Shown here: positions 1 to 9,280 of the stretch, in pieces | How positions within the stretch are numbered: the stretch's first letter is position 1 | Layout of the letters: the number at the start of each line of letters is the position of its first letter | Assembly (NCBI GenBank): GCA_964539665.1 | Contig: CAZIKB010000035.1 | Location: 1-50,642, forward strand | Length of the DNA: 50,642 nt | Direction of reading: 5' to 3' | Source of the DNA: CAZIKB01 sp964539665 | Lineage (GTDB): Bacteria > Zhuqueibacterota > Zhuqueibacteria > Oceanimicrobiales > Oceanimicrobiaceae | The notes under the pieces: model-generated | What the model saw: only the letters and a program-made list of their open reading frames with translations | Databases searched by the model: none | What the model was told of the DNA's origin: nothing | Made by a program: the position numbers and the translations under genes

Positions 1-205
1 AGATGCTTTCTTATTTCAGGAATTCTTATAACAAAACCTATGGTTCGAAAACCATTCAATTCGCTCCGTAAATCCACCCCCGCCTCTCGTATCATCTGGA
101 AAGCCAGGTAAAATTAGTAAAAAAATCCTTTCAATTCAATGGAAAAATTATAAATTGGAATACTATACAGAAGTCGTAAATGAGAGGACAAAATAAAGGC
201 AAATT

Positions 206-1531
206 ATGAGCGCATCCAATGGTACAAAGGATGAAGGACTGGTACGCGCAATTGGTACTCGTGCGCTGAGTTTGAGCATAGTCAATATGGTGGTAGGCGC
301 CGGTATTTTTGTTTTACCCGGGCTTGTTGCGGTGCAGTTAGGGTCAGCTGCAATAGTCGCTTACCTGGTGTGTTCTGTGGCAGTATCACTGGTCTTTCTG
401 TGTTTTGCAGAAATTGGCAGCCGGGTTACACGCAGCGGCGGCGCCTATGCATATATTGAAGAAGCGTTTGGCCCGTTTGCAGGTTTTATTGCATCGATAT
501 TACTCTGGTTCGGTTGGTCCATTTTATCTGACGCGGCTATAACTGTTGCCATGGTAGAAACGATAGCCATTGCATTTCCAATTCTCAAGGAGACCATTCC
601 GCGAGCCCTTTTTATTATAGGTCTATTCACTTGCCTGGCTGGTATAAATATCATTGGTGTACGAACAGGTGTAAAGTTCTTCGTTTTCAACACTATCGCG
701 AAGTTGGTCCCATTGTTACTTTTGCTGGTGGTTGGACTTTTCGCAATTAAAATTGACTATCTGATAATTTCTGAGTGGCCCTCGGTTCAAAACATCGGTA
801 CTGCCGCACTTATCTTGTTTTTTGCATTTGCAGGAGCGGAGTCAGGACTCAACCCCAGCGGTGAGATCGAAAATCCGTCGAAAACAATACCGAGGGGGAT
901 GTTGCTTGGACTCCTTGGCATTTTTCTGCTTTACGTGGGTCTCCAAACTGTTGCGCAGGGTGTGCTTGGACCGGAGCTGGCAAACAATACAGAGGCACCA
1001 CTGGCAGCTGCAGCGATAAAAGTATTTGGTGAATGGGGTGCTAAAATGCTGCTGGTCGGAGGCGCAATTTCAATTTTTGCCACAGTCAGTGGTGATATGC
1101 TTGGTGCACCGAGAGTGGTTTTTGCATCAGCTTTGGACGGTAACCTTCCAAAGTTCCTTGCGAAGGTGCATCCAAAATACAAAACCCCATATAGGGCTGT
1201 GATTTTCTTCGCGGCTGTGATTTGTGCCTTTGCATTGAGTGGCACGTTTAAACCACTGGCGGTGGTGGCATCTGGTTCAATTCTGGTCATATATGCAGGA
1301 GTTAGTCTTGCAGTGATTCGCTTACGCTTTCGCGACGGCGAACCGGCTAAAGGGAAATTCAAGCTGACCGGGGGACCTGTTATTCCCATTTTGAGTTGCC
1401 TCGTTATCGCGTGGCTGCTTTGGCAACTAACCGCTGAAGAGGCGATTGGGCTTGGGGCATTGATTGGCGTCTCGGTTGTGTTTTACGTAATGCGTATATT
1501 TTTTTTCGATGCTGCAAAGAATTTAAAATAA
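206..1531 (+). CDS. APC-family amino acid permease
   Basis: This is a 441-residue polytopic inner-membrane protein of the amino acid-polyamine-organocation (APC) superfamily, expected to move an amino acid or related amine by proton symport or exchange. The first segment carries the family signature (GAGIFVLPG, about residues 32-40), and SGGAYAYIEEAFG (about 77-89) is the usual conserved stretch after the second segment. About twelve hydrophobic segments fit the normal fold and length. The ATG at 206 follows an AAAGGC purine stretch and gives the usual short hydrophilic N-terminus. It appears monocistronic. The substrate cannot be told from the sequence. Confidence 0.9.
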   Translation: MSASNGTKDEGLVRAIGTRALSLSIVNMVVGAGIFVLPGLVAVQLGSAAIVAYLVCSVAVSLVFLCFAEIGSRVTRSGGAYAYIEEAFGPFAGFIASILLWFGWSILSDAAITVAMVETIAIAFPILKETIPRALFIIGLFTCLAGINIIGVRTGVKFFVFNTIAKLVPLLLLLVVGLFAIKIDYLIISEWPSVQNIGTAALILFFAFAGAESGLNPSGEIENPSKTIPRGMLLGLLGIFLLYVGLQTVAQGVLGPELANNTEAPLAAAAIKVFGEWGAKMLLVGGAISIFATVSGDMLGAPRVVFASALDGNLPKFLAKVHPKYKTPYRAVIFFAAVICAFALSGTFKPLAVVASGSILVIYAGVSLAVIRLRFRDGEPAKGKFKLTGGPVIPILSCLVIAWLLWQLTAEEAIGLGALIGVSVVFYVMRIFFFDAAKNLK

Positions 1532-1725
1532 AGGAGCTTTATCCTTTTACCAATTGTACAGATAAGAACAGGTGGGATTCGTAACCCAACACAAAATGAG
1601 TTTCTTAACATTAATTTCAACTCGGACAAAACCGCCCTCGGCTTTTGGGAGAATCACCAACTTGTTTGTTGCGGTTTTGCCGGTTAAATTCAGCGTTAGA
1701 AAAGAAAAGTCTTCCAGATAAGAGA

Positions 1726-1983
1726 ATGGCAAATATTGTTTTTCAATCTACGGAATCGATATACGGTAAAAGTTTGTATGCAAATGAGTCTATCGAATAT
1801 TCTGTAAATATAAAAATCAGAAACTCTGGAAAAAATCCAGTAAGTTTAGCAATGTCGTTCGTACCTCCTTATCCGTTTGTTCAGGAAGTTCAAGAGCAGC
1901 ATATAATAAAAGCTGAAAATTTATCACAAGCATTTACAAAGCTTTTAAAATTTTTACGGAAATATGGTTTCGATCTTGTTTAG
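1726..1983 (+). CDS. Small hypothetical protein
   Basis: An 85-residue product starting MANIVFQSTE. The frame is open further upstream, to 1645, but the stretch before this ATG is rich in Cys, Arg and Ser and reads like non-coding sequence, while AGATAAGAG sits just before the ATG. The protein alternates strand-like segments (SIEYSVNIKIRNSG) with a C-terminal basic helix (AFTKLLKFLRKYGFD). It has no signal peptide or membrane segment. I do not recognise a family. It lies between a permease and a beta-galactosidase with no operon link. Confidence 0.5.
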   Translation: MANIVFQSTESIYGKSLYANESIEYSVNIKIRNSGKNPVSLAMSFVPPYPFVQEVQEQHIIKAENLSQAFTKLLKFLRKYGFDLV

Positions 1984-2002
1984 GGAAGTATCATTTCCGC
2001 TC

Positions 2003-2071
2003 ATCCGGTAGTCTTGCTCTTCCTTTTACCAGGTACGAAAGACAAATGGCAGGAAGAACAAGACTTCGGAT
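2003..2071. repeat. Imperfect inverted repeat upstream of beta-galactosidase gene
   Basis: Arms at 2003-2023 and 2052-2071 pair over about 20 bases with one mismatch and a one-base bulge, enclosing about 28 bases. There is no T-tract on either side, so it is not an obvious intrinsic terminator. It could be an operator-like or transcript-leader structure or a short dispersed repeat. Confidence 0.5.
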
Positions 2072-2124
2072 ACAGATGAATTACTCTACTTTTTCTATTT
2101 TCAAATCAATCACAGGAAAACAAT

Positions 2125-5100
2125 ATGCTTTGGCTAACGTTCTTTCTTTTAACAGGATTTGGAATCAGCACCACTGCAGATAAAGAAGTCTGGCAGGATC
2201 CCCAAATATTCAACATTAATCGCGAAGCCCCGCACAGCACTTTTCTACCCTATGCTGACCGGGAATCTGCGCTCAGGAACAAACCTGACATCTCTCCATT
2301 CTTCATTTCTCTGAATGGTAACTGGAAATTTCACTGGGTTCGAAAACCTGCTGATAAACCAGAAAAATTCTATGAAATAAAGTTTGACGACCAGCACTGG
2401 AATAAGATTTGTGTGCCGTCAAATATGGAAATCGAGGGTTTTGGAATTCCGCACTACAAGGATAGTAACTTGCTGCCGGGTCCGGCTCCTTATATCGATC
2501 CAGAATACAACCCTGTTGGTTCATATAGAAAAATTTTTTCATTGCCAGAAAAATGGTCGGATCTCGACGTCTATTTACATTTTGCAAGCGTGGGTGCAGC
2601 CATGCATCTCTGGGTAAACGGCAAATACGTGGGATACAGCCAGGGTAGTAAAGTGCCAAACGAATTTAATATTACCCATTATGCCAGGCCCGGTGAGAAT
2701 CTCATTGCCGTGCAAGTGTACCGCTGGTGTGATGGCAGTTTCATGGAAGATGTGGATTTCTGGCGGCTTAGCGGAATTGAGAGAGATGTCTTTCTTTACG
2801 CCGCACCTAAAACTCACTTGCGCGATTTTTTTACCCGCGCAAGCCTTGATGAAAATTATCAAAATGGAAGGTTTGAGGCTGACGTCATTGTCGCAAATAA
2901 CTCTGGTACCTTTGAAGAATGCGCTGTGGAGATCGAACTGCTGGATGCAAAACAGGCAAAAGTTTTCAGTTTTAGAAAACAATTTAAAATCGAATCCGGA
3001 CAGGAACAAAGCTTGAATTTCCTGGGCGCAATAAAAACGCCGTTACTATGGTCAGCAGAAACACCGAATTTGTACACCTGCCTGATAACGCTTCGAGACC
3101 ATCAGGCAGCCGTAAAACAGGTAATCTCGCAGCAGGTTGGTTTTCGTAATGTTGAAATAAATGACGGTTTGTTGTTAGTGAATGGTGTGCCGGTGAAACT
3201 AAAAGGAGTAAACAGGCACGAGCATAATCCTGAACAAGGCAGGTACGTGCCGGAATCGCTGATGCTCGATGACATTCGTCTTATGAAAGAGAACAACATT
3301 AACGCAGTGCGGACAAGCCACTATCCCAACGACCCGAAATGGTATAAACTCTGCAACCAGTTTGGCATCTATGTCGTGGATGAAGCTTTTATTGAAACCC
3401 AGGGACCTGATTTTGATCCGGAGCAAACACTTGCACAAAAGCCGGAGTGGCGGGCTGCTTTTTTTGATCGCCTGCAGCGAATGGTTGAACGCGATAAAAA
3501 CCATCCATCGGTCATTATCTGGTCACTGGGCAATGAATCAGGGGACGGCGACACCTTCATCGAGCTTTACAAATGGACTAAAGCACGCGACATGACCCGT
3601 CCTGTTGTTTTTGAGATGACTGATATGCGCGACCACACCGATATTTTTTTCCCGATGTACGCACGGGTTTACACCCTGGCCAACTACGCTGCGGAGAAAC
3701 GTGACCGGCCTCTCATTCTATGCGAATATGTCCACGCCATGGGCAATAGCGTCGGCAATTTAAAAGAGTATTGGGATCTGATTAACAATTCAGAGCAACT
3801 GCAAGGTGGTTTTATTTGGGATTGGGTAGATCAAGCCTTTCCCCTTGAAAAAGATGGTAAAAAATATTGGGGATATGGCGGCGACTTCGGTGATTCGCCG
3901 TTTGGACACGGTGGCAATTTCTGTATTAATGGCCTGATAACAGCCGATCGCCGTCCAAATCCACATTTGACTGAAGTGCGAAAAATTTATCAACCTGTTT
4001 CTGTTCAACCAATTGACCTCGCAAAGGGGCATTTAGAAATCACAAACCGCTATGATTTTCTGGATCTTTCCCACCTGGATGGAAAATGGCAAGTGATGCA
4101 GGATGGTAGAATAATCGCAGAAGGGGCTTTAGGTCAATTAGTGGTTCCGCCCCGTTCAAAGAAAACTGTTTCAATTCAATTACCTGCCATCAAGCCAACA
4201 CCTGGAACGGAGTACTTCCTGACAGTATCTTTTCAGACAAAAGAAGATGACCAACTGCTAAGAGCCGGTCATGTTGTCGCCTGGGATCAGTTCAAACTGC
4301 CAGTGATCTCTCCCAGGGCAATGGTTGATGAGCTCAAAACCGCGAAGATCACCAGAATCCGTCAGGGCAATCAACTCTATTTAAAAGGGGACGCTCAGGA
4401 TTTTGAACTCACATTCGATGTTGAAAAAGGCAATATGGTATCCTACAAATATCATGGCGTGGAGCTAATCAGGCAAGGGCCAGAACCAAATTTTTGGCGC
4501 GCCCCCACGGACAATGATTATGGCAACAATATGCCGCAGCGTCAGAGTATCTGGCGGCACGCAGTCAGGGACAAAGAAATCAAGCAATTGCAGTACTGGC
4601 AAAATTCCAATCGGGATGTAGAAATCTTCGTCACCTCGATTCTTTCTGCCGGAAAGTCCAAATACGTCATGAAATATCATATTTTTGGAAACGGCGAAGT
4701 TGTAATCACCAGTAGCTTTACACCTGGCGATATCTATCTCCCCGATCTGCCGCGTTTTGGCATGCGTTTATTTTTACGCAAGGAGTTTGATTATTTGCAG
4801 TGGTTTGGCCGAGGCCCGGATGAGAATTACGCAGACCGAAAAACCGGTGCGCCGGTTGGATTGTATAGCGGTTTTGTCCGCGACCTGATTTTTCCATACA
4901 TTCGGCCACAGGAAAACGGCAACCGCACAGATGTACGGTGGGCAGCGCTGAGTAACGAAGCCGGCATCGGCCTGCTCGCGGTAGGCGATTCCCTGCTGAA
5001 CATAAGCACTCATCACAACAGGCTTGAAGATTTTGATGAAGGTGATAGCACAATTTATCGACATGTGTTCGATGTGCAGGAGCGCAATCTTGTTGAACTC

Positions 5101-5265
5101 AACCTTGACCTGATGCAAATGGGTGTCGGCGGTGATACCTCCTGGGGCGCTGTTATCCATCCGCAATATCGAATCCCGGCTAAATCTTACTCATACCGCG
5201 TACGGTTGCGTCCCTTCACTAAAAGTGATAAAGCGCTTTTAGATTTAAGCAAGGAAAAGTTTTAA
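2125..5265 (+). CDS. Secreted beta-galactosidase, glycoside hydrolase family 2
   Basis: A 1,046-residue GH2 beta-galactosidase of LacZ architecture: N-terminal jelly-roll sugar-binding domain (about 45-225), immunoglobulin-like domain, TIM barrel (about 330-620) and a C-terminal beta-galactosidase small-chain domain (about 760-1035). The acid/base Glu is E471 in SLGNES and the nucleophile is E534 in CEYVHAMGNS; NRHEHNPEQG and RTSHYPNDP are further active-site blocks. An N-terminal hydrophobic segment ending near TTA-DKEV suggests export to the periplasm or outer surface. The motif usually written DEANIETHG reads DEAFIETQG here, so the sugar specificity may differ from lactose. The ATG at 2125 has AGGAAAAC eight bases upstream. 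Confidence 0.93.
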   Translation: MLWLTFFLLTGFGISTTADKEVWQDPQIFNINREAPHSTFLPYADRESALRNKPDISPFFISLNGNWKFHWVRKPADKPEKFYEIKFDDQHWNKICVPSNMEIEGFGIPHYKDSNLLPGPAPYIDPEYNPVGSYRKIFSLPEKWSDLDVYLHFASVGAAMHLWVNGKYVGYSQGSKVPNEFNITHYARPGENLIAVQVYRWCDGSFMEDVDFWRLSGIERDVFLYAAPKTHLRDFFTRASLDENYQNGRFEADVIVANNSGTFEECAVEIELLDAKQAKVFSFRKQFKIESGQEQSLNFLGAIKTPLLWSAETPNLYTCLITLRDHQAAVKQVISQQVGFRNVEINDGLLLVNGVPVKLKGVNRHEHNPEQGRYVPESLMLDDIRLMKENNINAVRTSHYPNDPKWYKLCNQFGIYVVDEAFIETQGPDFDPEQTLAQKPEWRAAFFDRLQRMVERDKNHPSVIIWSLGNESGDGDTFIELYKWTKARDMTRPVVFEMTDMRDHTDIFFPMYARVYTLANYAAEKRDRPLILCEYVHAMGNSVGNLKEYWDLINNSEQLQGGFIWDWVDQAFPLEKDGKKYWGYGGDFGDSPFGHGGNFCINGLITADRRPNPHLTEVRKIYQPVSVQPIDLAKGHLEITNRYDFLDLSHLDGKWQVMQDGRIIAEGALGQLVVPPRSKKTVSIQLPAIKPTPGTEYFLTVSFQTKEDDQLLRAGHVVAWDQFKLPVISPRAMVDELKTAKITRIRQGNQLYLKGDAQDFELTFDVEKGNMVSYKYHGVELIRQGPEPNFWRAPTDNDYGNNMPQRQSIWRHAVRDKEIKQLQYWQNSNRDVEIFVTSILSAGKSKYVMKYHIFGNGEVVITSSFTPGDIYLPDLPRFGMRLFLRKEFDYLQWFGRGPDENYADRKTGAPVGLYSGFVRDLIFPYIRPQENGNRTDVRWAALSNEAGIGLLAVGDSLLNISTHHNRLEDFDEGDSTIYRHVFDVQERNLVELNLDLMQMGVGGDTSWGAVIHPQYRIPAKSYSYRVRLRPFTKSDKALLDLSKEKF

Positions 5266-5333
5266 TATTCGTTAACGGCAAAATAGTTTATGATTGCAAA
5301 ACTTAACGCTTCGGAAAGTTACTGGGCCGTAAA

Positions 5334-5375
5334 TTTTTTCTTGACTTCATAAAAATTATTAATTATCTTAAACAA
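5334..5375 (+). promoter_or_regulatory. Sigma70-like promoter of the SIR2/nSTAND operon
   Basis: TTGACT at 5341-5346, a 17-base spacer and TATCTT at 5364-5369 lie about 115 bases before the SIR2 start codon. The 42-base block 5334-5375 matches 13034-13075 at 38 of 42 positions, including both hexamers and the spacer length. Confidence 0.6.
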
Positions 5376-5483
5376 ATATTAACCTAATTTTAAAATTCAT
5401 CCCCCTAAGTAGTATTGAAAATGTAGAGCAGCGAGTTATACGGATTTAAGCTAAATCACTGTACCATCAGGTAGAGGAATCAC

Positions 5484-6389
5484 ATGAGTATTCAAGGATC
5501 TGATATTAACAAAATTCTTAAAAACCTGATAAAGCAGATTAGAAACGGTGAATGTATTCTGTTTTTTGGCGCCGGTGTGCACGCTCCCCCGCCTGAGGAT
5601 TCAGAATACAAATACGCTCTGGATTCTAGACCTCGGCTCGGTCGGGAATTGGTTGAAATCATGGCCGCTGAATGCGATTTTCAAAAATCGTTTCCTGATG
5701 AACCTGTGCTGGATCTGCAAAGAGTCTCTCTATGTTATGAAACCACTGCCAGCCTGGGACGCAGCAAACTGGTCGATTTCCTGGGGAGTCATGTTCAGGA
5801 AGGGAAAAGACCGTCTCCTGCACTGGAAATGCTTGCAGCCCTGCCTTTCAAGATTATCATTACAACGAACTACGATCGCTTGTTTGAGAAAGCGCTCAGC
5901 AAGTTAGACAAAGACCCGCATGTTTTTGTGTACGATCCTGCCCCACCTGGCAACGAACCGACGCCGGATTTAACAACGGACCCGACTTACGAGCGGCCGC
6001 TGCTGTTCAAGATGCATGGCGACCTGGATCGCCGCGATTCCATCGTAATCACTGACGAAGATTATATCACTTTTGTGCAGCGGATGTCCGAAAAAGATAT
6101 CGTACACCCGGTACCGCAGACGATTCGTTTTCGAATGCAAAGATGGCCGACCCTGTTCGTAGGCTACAGCCTGCGTGATTACAATCTCCGGCTGCTTTTT
6201 CGTACTTTACGCTGGAAGGTTGATACTGCGAATTTTCCTCCGTCTTTTTCGGTTGACAGAAAACCTGATCCCCTCATTCTCAAAGTCTGGCAGGATGAAA
6301 GGCATTTTATTACCTTTGTTACTGAAGACCTCTGGACATTTGTTCCTGCGCTGCATAAAGCTGTGCAGAGCGAGGAGAATCCTTCATGA
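5484..6389 (+). CDS. SIR2-like domain protein (probable NAD-hydrolysing effector)
   Basis: A 301-residue cytosolic protein with a divergent SIR2 fold. Visible motifs are FFGAGVH (27-33, nucleotide-binding loop), TTNYD (127-131, with the Asn that is catalytic in SIR2 NADases), KMHGD (176-180, with the catalytic-type His) and GYSLRDYN (227-234). It lacks the zinc-binding cysteines of sirtuin deacetylases and resembles SIR2 effectors of bacterial immune systems such as Thoeris ThsA and Avs5. It overlaps the downstream nSTAND1 gene by four bases (ATGA), so the two are probably co-translated and work as effector and sensor. AGAGG precedes the ATG by about eight bases. NAD hydrolysis is inferred, not shown. 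Confidence 0.85.
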   Translation: MSIQGSDINKILKNLIKQIRNGECILFFGAGVHAPPPEDSEYKYALDSRPRLGRELVEIMAAECDFQKSFPDEPVLDLQRVSLCYETTASLGRSKLVDFLGSHVQEGKRPSPALEMLAALPFKIIITTNYDRLFEKALSKLDKDPHVFVYDPAPPGNEPTPDLTTDPTYERPLLFKMHGDLDRRDSIVITDEDYITFVQRMSEKDIVHPVPQTIRFRMQRWPTLFVGYSLRDYNLRLLFRTLRWKVDTANFPPSFSVDRKPDPLILKVWQDERHFITFVTEDLWTFVPALHKAVQSEENPS

Positions 6390-9253
6390 CTACTGAAAAC
6401 CAACCGAACCATTTACCGCAATTACCCTTTCCGGGGATTGATCCCTTCAGCTATGCCGAACGCAACGTCTTTTTTGCCCGCGAGCAGGAAAGCCGCGATC
6501 TCATCAGGCTGATTGTCATTCATCGCGGGGTTTTACTCTATTCGGATTCAGGTACGGGAAAATCTTCTCTTATAAATGCCGGCCTGCTGCCGCACGCCAT
6601 CACAGAAGGATTTCAACCGGAGCGAATCCGGGTTCAACCCCGACAGGATGAAGAGATCATTGTCGAAAGGCTCTCTAAAAGCGCTTACAAAGAACCGCCG
6701 TTCCTGGACTCCATTTTCGCTTCCGATGACAGTCAGGAGCGAGTAGTCCTGTCGGTAGATTCTTTCTTACAAACTGTACGTCAACGCGCTGTGTCTGAGC
6801 GGCCGCTCCTAATCTTCGATCAGTTCGAGGAATGGTTTACGTTGTTTGAGGAGGGCGCCAAAGGCAAGCGGGCAGAAGAAGCAAAAGCCGCTCAGCAAAA
6901 GATACTGGATGCCATCATATCGATGCTTGGTGATGGTAAACTGCCGGTCAAGATTTTACTGGTTCTGCGAGAAGATTACCTGGCTAAACTGACGCCGTTT
7001 TTTAAACGCTATCCGAACCTGCCCGACCAATACCTGCGCCTTACCCCACTCAAAGGCGCGGCTATCAAACGGATAATCCGGGGCCCGTTTGAAACATATC
7101 CAGGAACCTATCAGCCAGAAATACCGGTTGGACTCGCTGAAAAGATTAACGAAGAATTCGAAGATAGAAGCGCAGGCGAGGACATTCGTCTGAGTGAAGT
7201 GCAGATCGTTTGTCGAACACTGTTCGAATCCGGTAAGGCAGGTGATGAGCTTACGCAGTATTTCAAAAAGCATGACGGCGTGCAAGGGATTCTGGAGCAG
7301 TACCTGAAGTCCGCTTTGGATGCATTGCCAGCTCAACAGCGCGATCCGGCGGTAGGGCTGCTGAGTCGCATGGTAACCGCTGCCGGCACTCGAAACGTTA
7401 TTTCTGATGGAGACGTTATCAGCCGGGTCGAGCATGAGGACAATATTCCACGCAGCATCCTGATCAGCACCCTGGAAAGCCTGGAACATAAATCGAAATT
7501 GGTGCGGCGTGAGCTCCGCCGCGAAGTCTATTTTTATGAAATCGCCAGTGAATTCCTGGTGGCCTGGATTCGGGCAAAGGCGAAGGAGCGGGCTGAACAA
7601 AGGAAAATTGAGGAAACAGAGCGGGCATTACTGGAACAAAAGCACAAGGCAGAGGAGCAGGCACGAATCGCTCGGCGTTTTCGCCGGCAGGCATTTGCCT
7701 TATTATTGCTGGTAATTCTGGCAGTCATGGCTGCTATCTTTGCGCTGCAACAAAAAAACAACGCATTAAAACAAAAGAACATTGCTCAGAATGCAGTAAA
7801 AGAAGTCAATATTGCGCGTGACTCTCTGGTGGTGGTCTATGACACGTTGCAAGTTGCCTTTGTTAAATTGGATTCTTCGCAGGCAGCGCTTTATAGCTCA
7901 AATGCAGCTCTGGAAAGAACAAATATAAATTTGGAAGAAGCATTGATTTCAGCGATTACTGCTGAAAATGACGCAAAAGTAGCCAGAGATTCATCGGAAG
8001 GAAGAAGGAAGCAAATTGAACAATGGCGAAATACCTCAATCGCTGTTGTTCTGGCAAACAAAGCGAGACGTCAACTTCAGCAAGGAAAAAAACATTTAAG
8101 CGCTCTGCTTGCGCGGCAGGCTTTTCTTTTTAATCTTGAGAGCAAAGAAAAGTATCAAAATGAAGTCTATGAAGCATTGCGTAAAACACTCAATGTGGTT
8201 GCTCCTGACTCCGGAGGACCCCGGACATACGAAAGCCACAACGATTGGGTCAAAGCGGTTGCTTATGCTCCCGGCTCTGAATTGGTCGCGACTGGTGACG
8301 CGAGTGGATTAATTCTCATAAGAAATTTAACGACTAACAAAGTGGATACCCTTCCCGGCGTGGAGGGCAGCATCAACAGCCTCTGCTTTAGTCCCGATGG
8401 TCAACAGTTGGCTTCGGGCAGCGACGATCATATTGTACGAATCTGGCGGTTAAACAATCCACACGAAAGACCGCAGCCTGAATACACGCATTCCGGGTGG
8501 GTATGGTCTGTTGCGTACAGTCCTGACGGCCGCTATCTCGCCTCCGGTAGTGCTGACAGCTCCGTAAAACTGATGAATCTTAAAAGCCCCGGCCAGGTGG
8601 AACCGAAAACTCTCGAGCAACACAGTGCCAGTGTGCGTTCGATTGCGTTCAGTCCGGACAGCAAATGGTTTGCATCCGCCGGCTCGGATAGCAGCATTTT
8701 TGTTTACAACCTGACTGAAGGGAAGCCCGGAGATAAATTCGTCAAACTGCGGTATGATTCTAAAATTCGGGCGCTTGCATTTGCATACGACAATCGCACT
8801 ATTGCATTCGGATGTGAAGACGGAAGTATTCGGCTTTGGAAATTTGATGCAAATAAACCAAAAGACGTACCGTTAATAGGCCACAAAGATCGAATCAATG
8901 CAGTCACCTTCAGTAGCGATGGTGAATTGCTCGCCTCAGCTAGCGCCGATGGTACGGTGAGAATCTGGAAATGGCTGAATACTGTCTCGGAGCCGATCAC
9001 TTTGAGTGATCACGGTGGGTGGGTCTGGTCACTGGATTTTAGTCTGGATGGAAACTATTTGCTATCGGGAGGTTCTGACAAAGCTTACAGGATCTGGATA
9101 ACTCGTCCCGAAATATTGGCTGAGAAAATATGCAACACCGTCCCATGCGATGTATTGACTGAAGAAACCTGGCGTCAAATTGCCGGCACGGGTATTAAAT
9201 TAAAAGAACAATGTCCTACGTGCTTAGAACCTGTCACAACATTTAAAAATTAA
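6386..9253 (+). CDS. nSTAND1 NTPase with transmembrane segment and WD40 repeats
   Basis: A 955-residue STAND-type sensor. Residues 14-400 form an nSTAND1 NTPase: the entry motif FPGIDPFSYAERNVFFARE, Walker A SDSGTGKSSL (53-62) and Walker B LLIFDQFEEW (141-150). A charged coiled coil (400-435) leads to one transmembrane helix (about 435-455), a second coiled coil (455-550), the NKARRQLQQGKKHLSALLARQ helical block common in this family, and about seven WD40 blades (613-910) with SPDGQQLASGSDD-type repeats. The Cys-containing tail (EQCPTC) is also typical. Residues 1-435 should lie on one side of the inner membrane and the propeller on the other. Its four-base overlap with the SIR2 gene suggests a split version of the SIR2-STAND design. 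Confidence 0.9.
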   Translation: MTTENQPNHLPQLPFPGIDPFSYAERNVFFAREQESRDLIRLIVIHRGVLLYSDSGTGKSSLINAGLLPHAITEGFQPERIRVQPRQDEEIIVERLSKSAYKEPPFLDSIFASDDSQERVVLSVDSFLQTVRQRAVSERPLLIFDQFEEWFTLFEEGAKGKRAEEAKAAQQKILDAIISMLGDGKLPVKILLVLREDYLAKLTPFFKRYPNLPDQYLRLTPLKGAAIKRIIRGPFETYPGTYQPEIPVGLAEKINEEFEDRSAGEDIRLSEVQIVCRTLFESGKAGDELTQYFKKHDGVQGILEQYLKSALDALPAQQRDPAVGLLSRMVTAAGTRNVISDGDVISRVEHEDNIPRSILISTLESLEHKSKLVRRELRREVYFYEIASEFLVAWIRAKAKERAEQRKIEETERALLEQKHKAEEQARIARRFRRQAFALLLLVILAVMAAIFALQQKNNALKQKNIAQNAVKEVNIARDSLVVVYDTLQVAFVKLDSSQAALYSSNAALERTNINLEEALISAITAENDAKVARDSSEGRRKQIEQWRNTSIAVVLANKARRQLQQGKKHLSALLARQAFLFNLESKEKYQNEVYEALRKTLNVVAPDSGGPRTYESHNDWVKAVAYAPGSELVATGDASGLILIRNLTTNKVDTLPGVEGSINSLCFSPDGQQLASGSDDHIVRIWRLNNPHERPQPEYTHSGWVWSVAYSPDGRYLASGSADSSVKLMNLKSPGQVEPKTLEQHSASVRSIAFSPDSKWFASAGSDSSIFVYNLTEGKPGDKFVKLRYDSKIRALAFAYDNRTIAFGCEDGSIRLWKFDANKPKDVPLIGHKDRINAVTFSSDGELLASASADGTVRIWKWLNTVSEPITLSDHGGWVWSLDFSLDGNYLLSGGSDKAYRIWITRPEILAEKICNTVPCDVLTEETWRQIAGTGIKLKEQCPTCLEPVTTFKN

Positions 9254-9280
9254 CCCTATTAGAAACACATTGAGGATACA

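Noticed and set aside
1..111. Short open frames reaching the window start
   Set aside because: Two phases could each be a gene end (stops at 69-71 and 109-111). Nothing recognisable favours either.
931..1389. 152-codon open frame antisense to the permease gene
   Set aside because: It lies entirely inside a well-supported permease gene on the other strand, shows no family features, and has no ribosome-binding site.
1547..1732. 61-codon minus-strand open frame (NLTGKTATNKLVILPKAEGG...)
   Set aside because: It reads somewhat like protein but matches no family I know, overlaps the start of the small hypothetical gene and has no clear start signal. Left out as unsupported.
2003..2071. Inverted repeat as a further attC site
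   Set aside because: No GTTRRRY box lies at the right end and no RYYYAAC box at the left.
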